Positions 47,301 to 57,974 of a DNA stretch of 64,000 bases are shown piece by piece (within the stretch, counting starts at the first letter, position 1; each line of letters begins with the position of its first letter). Under the pieces are notes generated by a model. It did no database searches. It saw only the letters and a program-made list of their open reading frames with translations, and was not told the origin of the DNA. The DNA is taken from NCBI RefSeq assembly GCF_029867415.1, contig NC_081186.1:109556128-109620127 (forward strand), given 5' to 3'. The DNA is from Vicia villosa. Its lineage: Eukaryota; Streptophyta; Magnoliopsida; Fabales; Fabaceae. The position numbers and the translations under genes are program-made.

Positions 47301-48500
47301 GACAAAAAAAAAACAAGGTGTCAAATAGAATTTACACTTTATTGTTTGTAGCTAGCTTGTTGGATGGTGTGAAACACTAAAAATCAAATTTTAATTAAAG
47401 GAGAAATTATTCATATCAAAGAACAAAGAGAAGAAGTTAAGAGAATAACTTAACTTTAAGTTAAATAAAAATCTACTACATTATGTCACAAATATTATGA
47501 TTGGGTAAACAAACCTTTATTGTATTTATCATATTTGTAAACTTTTTTTTCTCACATTTTTTACAATAGGTTGGAATATCCATCATTAAATTTTGTTTAT
47601 AGAAAAAAGTTAATAATACACAAAAGTATTTGGTAGTGGAAGGTATTTATCTTCTAGAAGGATTCATGGTGCTTAATGATTGGCATCAACATGCTTCAAA
47701 CCATCTCATGGACATATTTATTGGTCAATGGCATAACAAAGTAGGCGCCGCCATAAAAAACTGGAAAGTGGATTCTTGCAACCTATGCAAAGTTTTGCCC
47801 TCAGATAAATGCTAAAGTTGTTTTCAAGCAGACAATGTGGACAATGTGGACATTTGCAACATGTGCATTTTTTTTTAAATGACTAGGTTCTCATACATTA
47901 ATTAATACAAACTTGTATAAAGTACCATTTGAGTGACCACATGTGACCATAAATAATTATAGTAGCATTATGTTAAATCTGAGTGGAATTGTGTTCCGAT
48001 TCTCTTAACAATGTTTTAAGTTTGCGTTTTGTAGATTGAAAAAACGTGACTGATAGGAAAGATATATACTATAAGATACTATATATAGGGTGGAGAGATA
48101 GCGATAAATACATATAATATCAAGTATGATGTAAATATTTTAATGTTTAAACAATACAAATGTTTCTAAGATATGGTTACAATACAAGAACAAGTTTCTC
48201 CTATATGGCCTCTATTTTAAAGGTAAATATTTTCGTAAGGTTTGTCAATATTGGGGAAGAATGGCACACACTCATTGTAGGAATAAAAATGATAATAGAT
48301 ATAAATGAGTAGCAGTGGCAAATAGATAGATAGGATAAAAACTTATTTGATTTATAATGAATGGATGAAAAAAGATTTATTGGTTTATTTACAATTCATT
48401 AAAGTTTTAATAAAAAAATTAAACGTACCAATCATAAATTTTTTTAAAATCATCCAAACAATTTTAGGAGGAATATCCATAAAATCATTTAATTTATATA
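47301..48500. other. Unassigned AT-rich stretch
   Basis: No gene supported. A 61-codon frame at 47630-47815 (with CNLCKVLPSDKC) is not recognised. May include more of the decayed copia element. Confidence 0.4.
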
Positions 48501-48509
48501 AATAAAAAA

Positions 48510-50148
48510 GTTTTAATCAACACTCCTTTAAGTTATTTAATTATAAATTCTTTAAGATTATTTTGCTAGGTTCTTTAAGTTATCTAACATATACACATTA
48601 TCATTTTTTAAAATTTCGTTCCAAAAGTGAACAAGTGGCATTAACGTGAGGGAGGTGTGAGTAACATTGCTGACATGGAATTTTTTTTATGTTTAAGTAA
48701 TTACCCAAAACTCCATCATCAAACATAAAACCAGACAAATCATACTCAATAACATCATCAAGAACATAGTATAACAAAACTCGAACATCAAACATAAACC
48801 CAGACACACCATCCTCACCAAATGACCACACCAATTCTTCTAATAATTCACATACAACACTTACTACTTCACAACACACATTGTTTCCCTTGCCGTCTTA
48901 CAACCACAACGTCGTTTTGCCATAAAAAAATAACACCACTTTTACACAACTACGGGGTTTTCAAAAAAAAAAACAACGGCATATCTTGAAAAACAAATAT
49001 TAGCAAAACTGATCCAATTAGCTGACCAAGTAATCAAAGCAGTTGATCAACGAAGCTCACCGTTCATACCAGAATAATTAGAAATCAAATCCAAAACAGA
49101 GAAACTCGCCTCACTTCTTTGACAAGCAGCAAGAAACTCGTCTAAAAAATTCAATCGGCGATGTTTCTTGGCTCCTCCATTTCTCCGCTCCCATGGAGGA
49201 AGGTAGCTACAAGTGTCTGTGTCGAGATGTAAAAAGCTATTTGACATTTTTTTCTACGCTTGTTTTGTTTCAGATCTAGTTGATTCTCTACCTCAAGCTT
49301 CTGATTCGAAGCTCAATTCACTCTATTCGATTCCGCTTCAAGTTAATTTTTTACTATTCGATTTACTAATTTAGTTGTCGAATTTTCTATTGTTTGATGT
49401 ACATTTATTAGGTTTTCTGATTTGAACGTTTTGATTTGGTGTTTTTGTTTACAAATCTGAGTCCATTGGTTTTTAATTTTCTTGAAATGTCAGATTTATG
49501 GAAAGGCGGTTTGGTTTGAATGAGAGAGTTTAAGAACGATAATCTCAAAAAGGAATTTGCTTTGATTCGTTAAATTGTTGATGATTTTAACTATGTAGCT
49601 ATGGATATCAAGTTTCCTGGTGTTGTTCTTCGTCTTGTAGGGTTTTCAAGCATATCAATGATTTTAACTATCAGATTTTGAAGGATAGCGTTGATATGGT
49701 TGTGGAAGACTTATCTTGTTTTTTTAGCTTGAGTTCTTTGTAAATCACTTCAGTTTAGTGTTCAACAATAATAATTTATCATAATTCCTTTTTTTTATAT
49801 AGTTTCTTTCTATTTGGAAAGTATGCCTTCAACATGTTTGATTAAATGTTTGCATCAACAACAAGAATATTATTAAATTTAGGGAGGTTTACAACTTCCG
49901 CAATATATAGCATTTTTTGTACTATTGATTTTTAGTGACATGGTGCCCCATTGTCAATACCATGTCAGCACCCTTAGAGTCACCTCACCAACGTTAGTGC
50001 CACATAATCATATTTGAAACAAAAATTTGTACAAAAGGGTAACGGTGTACACGTTAGTTAACTTAAAGGACCAAGTTGTTGCTAAAAAATTCAAAGGACC
50101 AACCTGTTACAATAAAATAACTTAAAGGACCCTTAGTGTAATTTTGCC
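48510..50148. mobile_element. Long-TIR Mutator-like element with internal cargo
   Basis: The left end (48510 to about 48695) and the complement of the right end (about 49950-50148) align as long terminal inverted repeats: CCTTTAAGTTAT, TTTAAGTTA-CTAAC-T-TACAC, AAGTGGCA-TAACGT-GG-GAGGTG and TGCTGACATGG. A 9-bp direct repeat AATAAAAAA flanks it (48501-48509, 50149-50157); it is A-rich, so taken alone it would be weak. No MURA transposase was recognised in the 1.25-kb interior. Two short minus-strand frames lie there: 48601-48879, acidic/hydrophobic and partly inside the left repeat, and 49047-49247, with PPWERRNGGAKKHRR and ISNYSGMNGEL. A gene fragment carried as cargo (Pack-MULE) is possible. 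Confidence 0.75.
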
Positions 50149-50157
50149 AATAAAAAA

Positions 50158-52860
50158 CTAAATATAATAGCAACATTAAGAATTGTTAAGAATTAAAGAT
50201 GAACTTGCATTAGAATTAAGGATTAGTCATAATTAAAAAGATGCAAATGCATAAGATTTGATGACAACATTAGATTGTGATGAAGTTTATGATTTCTATA
50301 TTGTGATAAGAATATTTATGTTTTTTTCTGTAACAAGTATATATTTAAATAATTCAAGTGTTCAATTAACTACTTATTATACTTGTTAAAAAATTATAAT
50401 GATGGACAACCCCTTGTCATGTAGGGTTATCCGAGGATTTATGGTATTTGGTTGTGTTTAAGGTTAGCTCTAGTAAGGCAGTGAGAAGCTATGTATTTGG
50501 CTTTTGTATTAGAGATTGAATTCCTCTTCCATTCTAGGAATGAGGTATATATAAAAGGCTTTTGAGTCTGGGCTAGAAAGCGGTTGCCATAACTCCCTTA
50601 TTAGAAACATGGAGATTAGGGAACTCATTCTTCCTTGAATTATGGGGAGGCGGTTTTCACATTGACTCTGTCTCTCTGTCTCTCTCTCTCTAATTATTTA
50701 CCACTAAGACCCATCATCACCCACATTAATTGGGCAAATGAGAAGTGGGAGTTAGTCTGGGTGGTCTACGCCCCATATGGCAACCTATCTCCTAAATATG
50801 GACGGTCTATCACCATGCATTGGGCTCCCGATCAATATTGAGGAAAAAGGGACTGCATTGTATACTTGTGATACTTCCTACTTAGGATCCGATTAATTTA
50901 TCCAACTATACAATCTCTCAAGCATGAGGCCTTGGACAGAATAAAGTGATTTAAACCGAGTATGTTAGGTCTTCATATTTGGATCGAACTCGAAAAAAAT
51001 TCTCGGGTAAAGCATGGGGAGAGTCCCACGGGCAGAGCTTGGGGCGAGTCCCTAAAAAAGAACCTAGGGAAAGTCCCTAAAGTGTCACAAACAGTAGCAT
51101 GTGCAACATTAAATGTTGCTAATAACGGGATTTATTGAGAAGGAAAAAAGACTAAAGGAGTTTGTGTATGTCAGAAACGTGGGGAGTCTCTTGGCATTTC
51201 TAGTGAGGGAAATCACTGCCTATTCTTAGTATTTTGTGGTGCTATAAAAGGGTTAGATTCATCACATTTTCACACACACTTTCATATCCTCATATATTAA
51301 AGAAAGTTATTTGTCTTCTCCAAACCGAAAGTTCTTCTTTTTTATCGCCCACATGTATACACCTTGTTCATTCTCTTTTCGCTTCCCCTTTTAAGTCATG
51401 GTGATTATTAGGGACTTAAACGAGATTGGCAAGGTGATATAACCATCAAATGGTAGAGAATGGGTAAAAATCTATTTTTGTTGCATGAAGAATTGACGTG
51501 TGTGAATCGCAAGTACATGGTTGTGTCAAGTAGTAAAAAGATCAAACCCAAAGAAAGAGATGCATGATTACTGAATTTTATTCCAATTATGTTTATCTAA
51601 AGCGATCACAAAAGAGTTTGTTTGATGTAGTTTTCAAATAGAAATTAGCAGATGATAAAATAAGACATGGGTTTGTGATTGCAAATCCAGACTCACCCAA
51701 ATGATTTATCTAAATTCAATTACGAGATTAATTTGAGACTCTTTTATAGAAAAGTATATAAACGTGTTTGTCACCCACTTTCTCAATAGAGATCAAATCA
51801 CCTTGTTAGTGGCGTCTAGAACTCAGTTGTTTAGCAATATGTTTTTAGACAATGATGTATATTTCTTACTAATCATGCTCATATACATGTTTCATTTACT
51901 TTCGCAACCGACATAGACGTGTGAATTGTAATTCGGATTCTAAGATAAAAAGACACTCAAGACTTTTCTCGTAATACCGCGGCAGAGACTGTGATTGTCG
52001 GAAGCAGGGATCGTTATTTCGAGCGGAGGGGAGGAGTCTGTCTGCGGCAGCTGTGCGATGAGCTAGATCTTTTTCCTCTTGATGTTTTCAGCCTTTTGTC
52101 TTTGTGATTGAATTGGTTTTTATGGTGAATTTATGACTGGTTTTGTTGATAGAATCTTGAAAAAAATGTTGAATGTTATTTGAATGAGACTTTGCTACAA
52201 TAAAAACCTGAAATATTGTGTTTCTTCATATTAGTTCTTTCTTCTATTTCTTCGCCAGTTTGCTTCTGAACCGTTGTTGCTTTTTTTTTTCTTCAGATTT
52301 TTTTTAGTTTGTTGATTTGAGATAAATAATTATTATCAGTGGTGATGGAAGGCTGGATCTTGATTTGCACTTAGTCTAAATCTTGATGTTTCTGTTTTGA
52401 TTTTTGAAAGATTGGATAGTTTTTTGTGACAATTTGCACTCTTGATTCACACGGTCCTGAATGTTTGGATTAGGAGATTTGATTTCTTCTTTCTAGAAAA
52501 TTAGTCTTTGGGAGAAAAAGATTTGGAAACATTTTAACGTGAGGTCTCTTTTGACTTTTTTTATTTGAATTTTTTATTAATTACAAAAGGATTTAAACTC
52601 TAAAGAATGGTTAAAATAATTAATTCTAAAAATAATTAATAAAAATATAATTCTAAACAACAATAAATTACCATTAGAAAATGTAAAGATAGAATTGAAA
52701 AATAAAATTGAGGTTTCTATGTGTGAATAAATCCCGACCAATAGTAATAATAGCAATATATGAACAATAATTAAACAACAATAAACTAAATCCGAAACCA
52801 AATAGATAATAACCAAAAATTCCAAAGCCTAAAACCTAAAGGCCAAACTAAAATTAAAAT
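50158..52860. other. Unassigned stretch with TATA-like sites
   Basis: No gene supported. GAGGTATATATAAAAGGC near 50541-50558 and GCTATAAAAGGG near 51240-51251 look like LTR or gene promoters, followed by CT- and T-rich sequence. The phrase GAGTCCC-AAG/AGAGTCCC repeats at 51020-51080. A short G/C-rich patch is at 51978-52070. Probably old LTR material of unknown family. Confidence 0.35.
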
Positions 52861-53340
52861 ATCTCCAGCATAGTCGCCAGCTGTAGCAACCTGCTTTAAA
52901 ATTTTATGTTTAAAGAGAGAGTCGCCACCTTAATTTTATTTTTAATTTTGTCTTTAGATTTTTTTAATAAAAAAATACATGAAAAAATCGTCAATTGTTA
53001 GGTGTAATAAAGGTTATTTGAAAAATTGTTAGTTAAAAAATATTAATAAAAAGGGCTGGCCTCATATTATACTAGGTTTAATCACCGGCCAAAAGGGTAA
53101 AACTCAAGGGTTTGGAAAGTTAGATTATAATCATGACAACTAAAACCAAAGTACATCAACAACAAAATACAAGGGGAAAAGGGAATTCCTCATGTATCAT
53201 TATTGGCTAAAAATAAACATTTTTTTAAAAATGGAGACCTCGTATGAAATCATTGGCCAAAAACATAGAAATTTTAATAAAGGGTTAAAAAAGGTTTTGT
53301 ATAAAAAGAAAAAGTTTGTCGGTCATTTCTGTTAATACAA
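52861..53340 (-). mobile_element. Minus-strand Tat/Ogre-like LTR end with primer site
   Basis: 52861-52880 is the complement of CTGGCGACTATGCTGGAGAT, close to the TGGCGACTCTGCTGGGGA primer site of legume Tat/Ogre elements. About 40 bases further, GAGAGTCGCCACCTTAATTT is the complement of an LTR end with GGTGGCGACTCTC, as in related elements. So the 5' LTR of a minus-strand element begins here. How far it extends is not resolved, and no ORF is present on the internal side. Confidence 0.5.
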
Positions 53341-53754
53341 CATGACTAGGATTTGTTCAAGACAAACCCTATGACAAACCTCCAAGAGGGAGGAGAAGAG
53401 TGTAGAAAAAAATAGACAATGGAGAGAGATTTGGTAAGTTTGATAAAATATGATGGTTGTATTATTTTAATAATAAAATTAATAACTTTATTGTGTAAAG
53501 ACCACTTGAATGCAATTTTAATGTGGTGGCAGAAAATCAAATAAAAGTATTTTAGACTTTTCCACAACCATTAATTTTTTTATATTATAGATATATTTTT
53601 GAAGTCAATATAATATAATATAGGTTTTGTTTACAAGAAAAATACAATTAACTACCTTACAAAAACTTATTTGATAGATGAACGTAAAAAGTTAGACAAA
53701 AAAAATAAAGTATCAACCTTAAAAGATTTATACTATTTTCCGAAGAATACATTT

Positions 53755-53962
53755 TTAAAAACCACTATCTTAGTCCTGTTTTTAAGTTTTCTGTGCAATT
53801 TTCGTCACTCTATTTTACTTTTTTCTGCAAAATTAGTTCATATTTTTATCTCTTTTTCAACAGGAAATTCAAAAGGGGACCAAAATCTTGGTTTTAAAAA
53901 TGAGGGGACCAAAATCGAAAAAATAGCAAAATAGAGGAGACCAAAGTTGCAATTAAGCCTTT
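53755..53962. mobile_element. Degenerate Mutator-like MITE
   Basis: The right half (GGGGACCAAAATCTTGG ... AAAGTTGCAATTAAGCCTTTT) is a phrase typical of legume Mutator-like MITE ends. The left half (CTTAGTCCTGTTTTTAAG ... ACTCTATTTTACTTTTTTCTGC) is its decayed complement. Target duplication not found. Confidence 0.4.
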
Positions 53963-54054
53963 TGTATTTTATTCCTCAAATCATTAAGTTATCTCATTAG
54001 ATTTTATTAAGATGGCGAGAATAACCATATTGAAATAGACGATCTTTTATCTTT

Positions 54055-54440
54055 TAATCTTGATGAATTTGTCTCTCATCCATAAAATGATGAAGATTTA
54101 ACATTTTTAAAAATATTGGAGTAACAAAGATAAATATAAAACAAAATTATTGAAAATTTTGATTATGATGAATTGTTTCATAGAGTCTAAGTCGCTCGAG
54201 TCTAGAACTTCTCTCATTTATAAAATGATGAAGATTTAACATTTTAAAAATATTAGAAAAGAAAAGAAAGATAGGAAAAATTATTGAAATTTTTGACCGT
54301 GATGATTAGTTACATAGAGTCTGAATCCTTAAATGCAAAATTTCTCTCATCTATAAAATGATAAAGATTTAACATTTTTTAGAATATTGGAAAAAAATGA
54401 AATATAAAACAAAATTATTGAAATTTTTTTCATTTTTTTA
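54055..54440 (+). repeat. Tandem repeat, unit about 135-140 bp (x3)
   Basis: The phrase CTCTCAT-(C/T)ATAAAATGAT(G/A)AAGATTTAAC occurs at about 54072, 54211 and 54344, each followed by ATTTT-AAAATATT-GA and AAAATTATTGAAA-TTT. A small satellite-like array, AT-rich, with no coding. Confidence 0.8.
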
Positions 54441-54639
54441 TCATTTTAAAATTTAAATAGCAGCATCTTATTTATCATTTCTATAATTCAAACATATTTT
54501 TTTCGTTTAAGATTGTTCTCTCTCTCTTTTATTCTATTCATCTTGTCGTCACAATTACAATTCTTATTATACTAAATAAAATATAAATATACATATAATC
54601 CAATATTACTTTAAAAAAATCATCAATATACCGTGCATC

Positions 54640-56447
54640 GCGGAGTTCTCAATATTGTTTATTATAAAAGACACAAGGACAAGATTAGTAGTTATAACAA
54701 TATCATCACATAACAATACATACTATTCGTAAATACTAAATACTCACATTTACATCATAATATCACTTGTACATCTTTCATCATCATAATCATCATATAC
54801 TCACTTAGTTCACAATTATCATCACATCACAACTCATTAACAAAATTTATGCAATGTCACATAGGATGTTAATGCGACACAACTGACTCAATGCATATGG
54901 TACCAAAAATTATGAACACCTGGTTCATCATTCTCCAAAGATTCTCGCCAAAGGATCAACTCACTTTTGGAACCGGAGCACATCACAAAACACACACAAT
55001 CCACACAATAGGATTGAGACTCGTCACAAGCGGACCACCGTCCAAAAATGCTATGAATGCATGATTCGCAACAACGTCATTTAAAATTCGACCACGGATA
55101 GTCAAGTGCATCATCATTCATATAATCATATTTACATAGCATGTAAACACATTAGACATGAACATCACTAAAACACCACCATGGATCACATCAGTTACAT
55201 CATAACAACTTCATAACAGTTGTATAATAACATGACAACACGTCACATTCAAATAATTATTTAAAATATCAAACAGAGTCGGAATCGGGCAAATGAAAAT
55301 GTTCCTAAAAGCTTAGAGAGTCTATTTTGAGAATATGATTTTTATTTCACGGCTTAATTCACCAATCAGATCAGTTTAATCAAACAACAAGAACACATAT
55401 TCACATTGAGCAGAATGTTTCGCCTGACTTTAAAATAACGCCAAAAATTATATACTTATGAGAAAATTATGAAACTTTGCAGTTGAAAATATAATTAAAC
55501 CCTCTTTCCAACGCAACCAACCTCGTTCTAAACGGACTCACGAGACTCCAGTTACACTTGAAACAAGCTGACCAACACATCATTGAAATCACCTATGTTT
55601 TTGGTTTAAAAACCAGAGAACCGCTACTATTGTAGCACTCCTAGATCCAATTTCTCCACCTAGATAGAAATATTATCGTATTAGCTTTTTAACGCTTCTG
55701 ACGAGACCTCAAACGGACTTATGGAGCCCAAGATATGCACAAAACAAGTCGATCAATACTCTCCTGCGTTTTCCTACGATTTTCTTAAGGGAATTTCACT
55801 TCTAAACTCTTTTTTTTTTCCAACTTAAACCTATCCCAAACATTCCCTAACATGTCCAAATAGCTTATTTCGAGAATCTATTATTAGAAGTCAATTACCT
55901 ATTGTTATTTCACTTTCAACCTATCAACCGACCTCTAATTTCATAAAATCCTCATAACTCTCAAAATTCATCATTAGATTAACTCACTATTATTATTACT
56001 TGTGTCATATCATCAACATATAATAACCCTTAACACCAAGACATACCAATCTAATTCTAAAACATACCAGAGCTACTCAAGTAGTAACTCTGACAATTCT
56101 AAGGTGACAAATTTCTCTCTTAAACATATCAACATAACTCTAAAATTTATTAGAGATGCTCAAAGGCAGATAAAAAACATATCAAACTACCAATTCCACT
56201 CTCACAACTCTAAACATCTCGAGACTACTCAATAACAACTCTAAACTCATCAAATAACCCTAAAGTCATGCTTCCTACGAGACATAAATCATATATAGTC
56301 ACACATCATATTGCACGAATTTTATCATTAACAAACTTAAGGTCACAACCCGCAAACATCAAATCAATAACATATTAAACATCATATTCAACACATACAT
56401 CATATTATTCATCAATTAAACTCATACATACAACAATCATACATCTA
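54640..56447 (-). repeat. Probable minus-strand LTR remnant of a gypsy element
   Basis: CAT/ATC-rich on this strand, with phrases whose complement (GGACGGTGGTCCGCTTGTGACG, GATTGTGTGTGTTTTGTGATG, in part) resembles legume chromovirus LTRs. No ORF, primer site or partner LTR seen. A 77-codon frame at 56002-56235 is Ser/Asn/Thr-rich and compositional. The Athila element inserted at its right edge. Confidence 0.35.
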
Positions 56448-56684
56448 CCTTATGTTAGGTGCCAAATTGTGTTAATATTTAGTTTAATTAATGGCACCTT
56501 TCGACCGTTTTTATCGTATATTCGTACAATTCCCTGAAGTTTTAGATAATTATTTATAGTTTATAATTTTAAGCTTTCTTTTAATGATAATATGTGTTTT
56601 AGTTGTGATTTTGTAGGTTTGAGCCATTTTTGAGAAGTTTGGAGCTTGTTTTGACCATGATAAGAGAGTGCTGGGAAGAAGTAT

Positions 56685-56845
56685 GCGCGCGTCGCGCGGA
56701 GATGTGGGCGCGTCGCGCCCTGGGCAAGATATTTTGGAGCTTCAAAGCAGAGAGTTGCGCGCGTCACGCGCATGGGCGGTTTATATTTCTTAAGTGTAAT
56801 GGCGCGAAGCGCGCTGGAGGGGGCGACGCGCCCTGGACAGAAAAT
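56685..56845 (+). repeat. GCGCGTCGCGC motif cluster in the Athila LTR
   Basis: Perfect copies at 56687-56697 and 56708-56718, a variant with CAC near 56760-56770, and further GCGCGAAGCGCGC and GGGCGACGCGCC forms at 56801-56832. The motif is an imperfect palindrome dense in CpG. Perfect copies recur at the 3' end of the element at 63456, 63507, 63527 and 63979. Confidence 0.9.
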
Positions 56846-56853
56846 TGTTTTAC

Positions 56854-56862
56854 TATATAAAG
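56854..56862 (+). promoter_or_regulatory. TATA box of the Athila LTR
   Basis: TATATAAAG, 22 bases after the G/C-rich motif cluster, in the expected place for the retroelement promoter (end of U3). Confidence 0.65.
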
Positions 56863-57656
56863 AGTAATTCTGATTTTTGGAAGGAGACTTGACATTCTTA
56901 AGAGCTCATAAACCCTAAACACTGTAGCAAGCTAAGAGTTGAAGATTAGAAGCCTTGATCGTCGATTAATCGCCTTTGATGCTTGTTGATCTTCATTCTT
57001 TACTTCTTGAGCAAGCTACCATTCTCATGGATAGCTAAATCTCTTTTGTATCAAGATAAGATGTAATCTTCCTAGCTTTTTGTATGTGTTCTTGTGAATA
57101 TATTATGTATGAACATGTGATGATCAATATAGATGGTTTAGTTTGTTAAGTAAATATTTTCTTTGGTATAAGTGTTTGAGACATCAATATTTGTATCTAG
57201 ATCTAACTTTATCATCTATCAAACTATAAATTGCAGACATGGATTTAGCGTTTGATGTTTACTTAGTATCGGTTTTAAAACGTTATTTGTATTGTTTAAA
57301 GGATGGAGAAATCGTCGGTTAAACAATACGGTAAATCTAACTATATCATTGCGGACACGGATGATATAGGCGTCGATACGTAATTATGTTGATCGTTACC
57401 ATGTCCATATACGTATATTTATAAGGAGAAATACAAATTTAGGTCGATGAAATCGAATCTTGATACATTTTCTTTAACTTAGAACTTTCATTACTTTACT
57501 CTTTGCTACTAAAAGTGTTGAATGATCTTTTGCAAACCCAAACTTAAAGTAACATTAACTCACGACAAAATAGGCTATAAAACGGCGGTGATATCGCAAT
57601 AATCCCTGTGGATACGATATAAACGAAAAGTACACCACAATACTCTTTCAACAAAA

Positions 57657-57674
57657 TGGCGCCGTTGCCGGGGA
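57657..57674 (+). promoter_or_regulatory. Primer-binding site (tRNA-Asp type)
   Basis: TGGCGCCGTTGCCGGGGA lies a few bases after the LTR end. It is the sequence used by many Athila-lineage elements, complementary to the 3' end of tRNA-Asp. Confidence 0.88.
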
Positions 57675-57803
57675 TTGTTGTTTAGATATTGCAAGCATTG
57701 CAATAGTTTGTTTTGTATTGAGTCTTATAATTAATATCTTGTTTCTAAATTTATTTTCCTTGTGTTTGTTAATTTGCTTGGTTAGTTTTTCAGATTACAG
57801 TTT

Positions 57804-57968
57804 ATGCGAGGACGTATACCTGCAGATCAACTCCTTTTTGATCCTGAGATTGAGAGGACTGCTCGTAGAGAGAATAGCAAAACTCGTAGGAGGAGACAAC
57901 TAGCTAGGGAAAGAAGACAACAACAAGAAGCATCTTCTTCTTCAACTCCGGTTGAAAACTTGGTCTAG
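57804..57968 (+). CDS. Short leader frame before Athila gag, ending in amber
   Basis: ATG at 57804 opens 54 codons (MRGRIPADQLLFDP, arginine-rich middle, QQQ and serine-rich end) and is closed by TAG at 57966-57968. The frame is the same as the main gag-pol ORF, whose first ATG comes seven bases after the stop. The peptide resembles the basic N-terminus of legume Athila Gag. The stop is therefore either a recent mutation cutting off the native Gag start or a codon that is read through. Only one nonsense codon separates the two. Confidence 0.55.
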   Translation: MRGRIPADQLLFDPEIERTARRENSKTRRRRQLARERRQQQEASSSSTPVENLV

Positions 57969-57974
57969 GAAGAA

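Larger units (their letters stand above)
56453..57653 (+). repeat. 5' LTR of the Athila-type element
   Basis: Starts TGTTAGGTGCCAAATTG and ends about CTCTTTCAACA, some 1.2 kb. U3 has a G/C-rich patch (56685-56845) with GCGCGTCGCGC motifs, followed by a TATA box. Minus-strand and plus-strand frames inside are not genes. The exact end could be 57650 or 57653. Confidence 0.85.

Noticed and set aside
54600..54660. Helitron end suggested by CCGTGCATCGCGGAG
   Set aside because: No TC start, CTRR end with hairpin, or insertion between A and T could be shown.
56630..56860. Arginine/alanine-rich frame in the Athila LTR
   Set aside because: Created by the GCGCGTCGCGC motifs in U3, upstream of the TATA box; not a gene.
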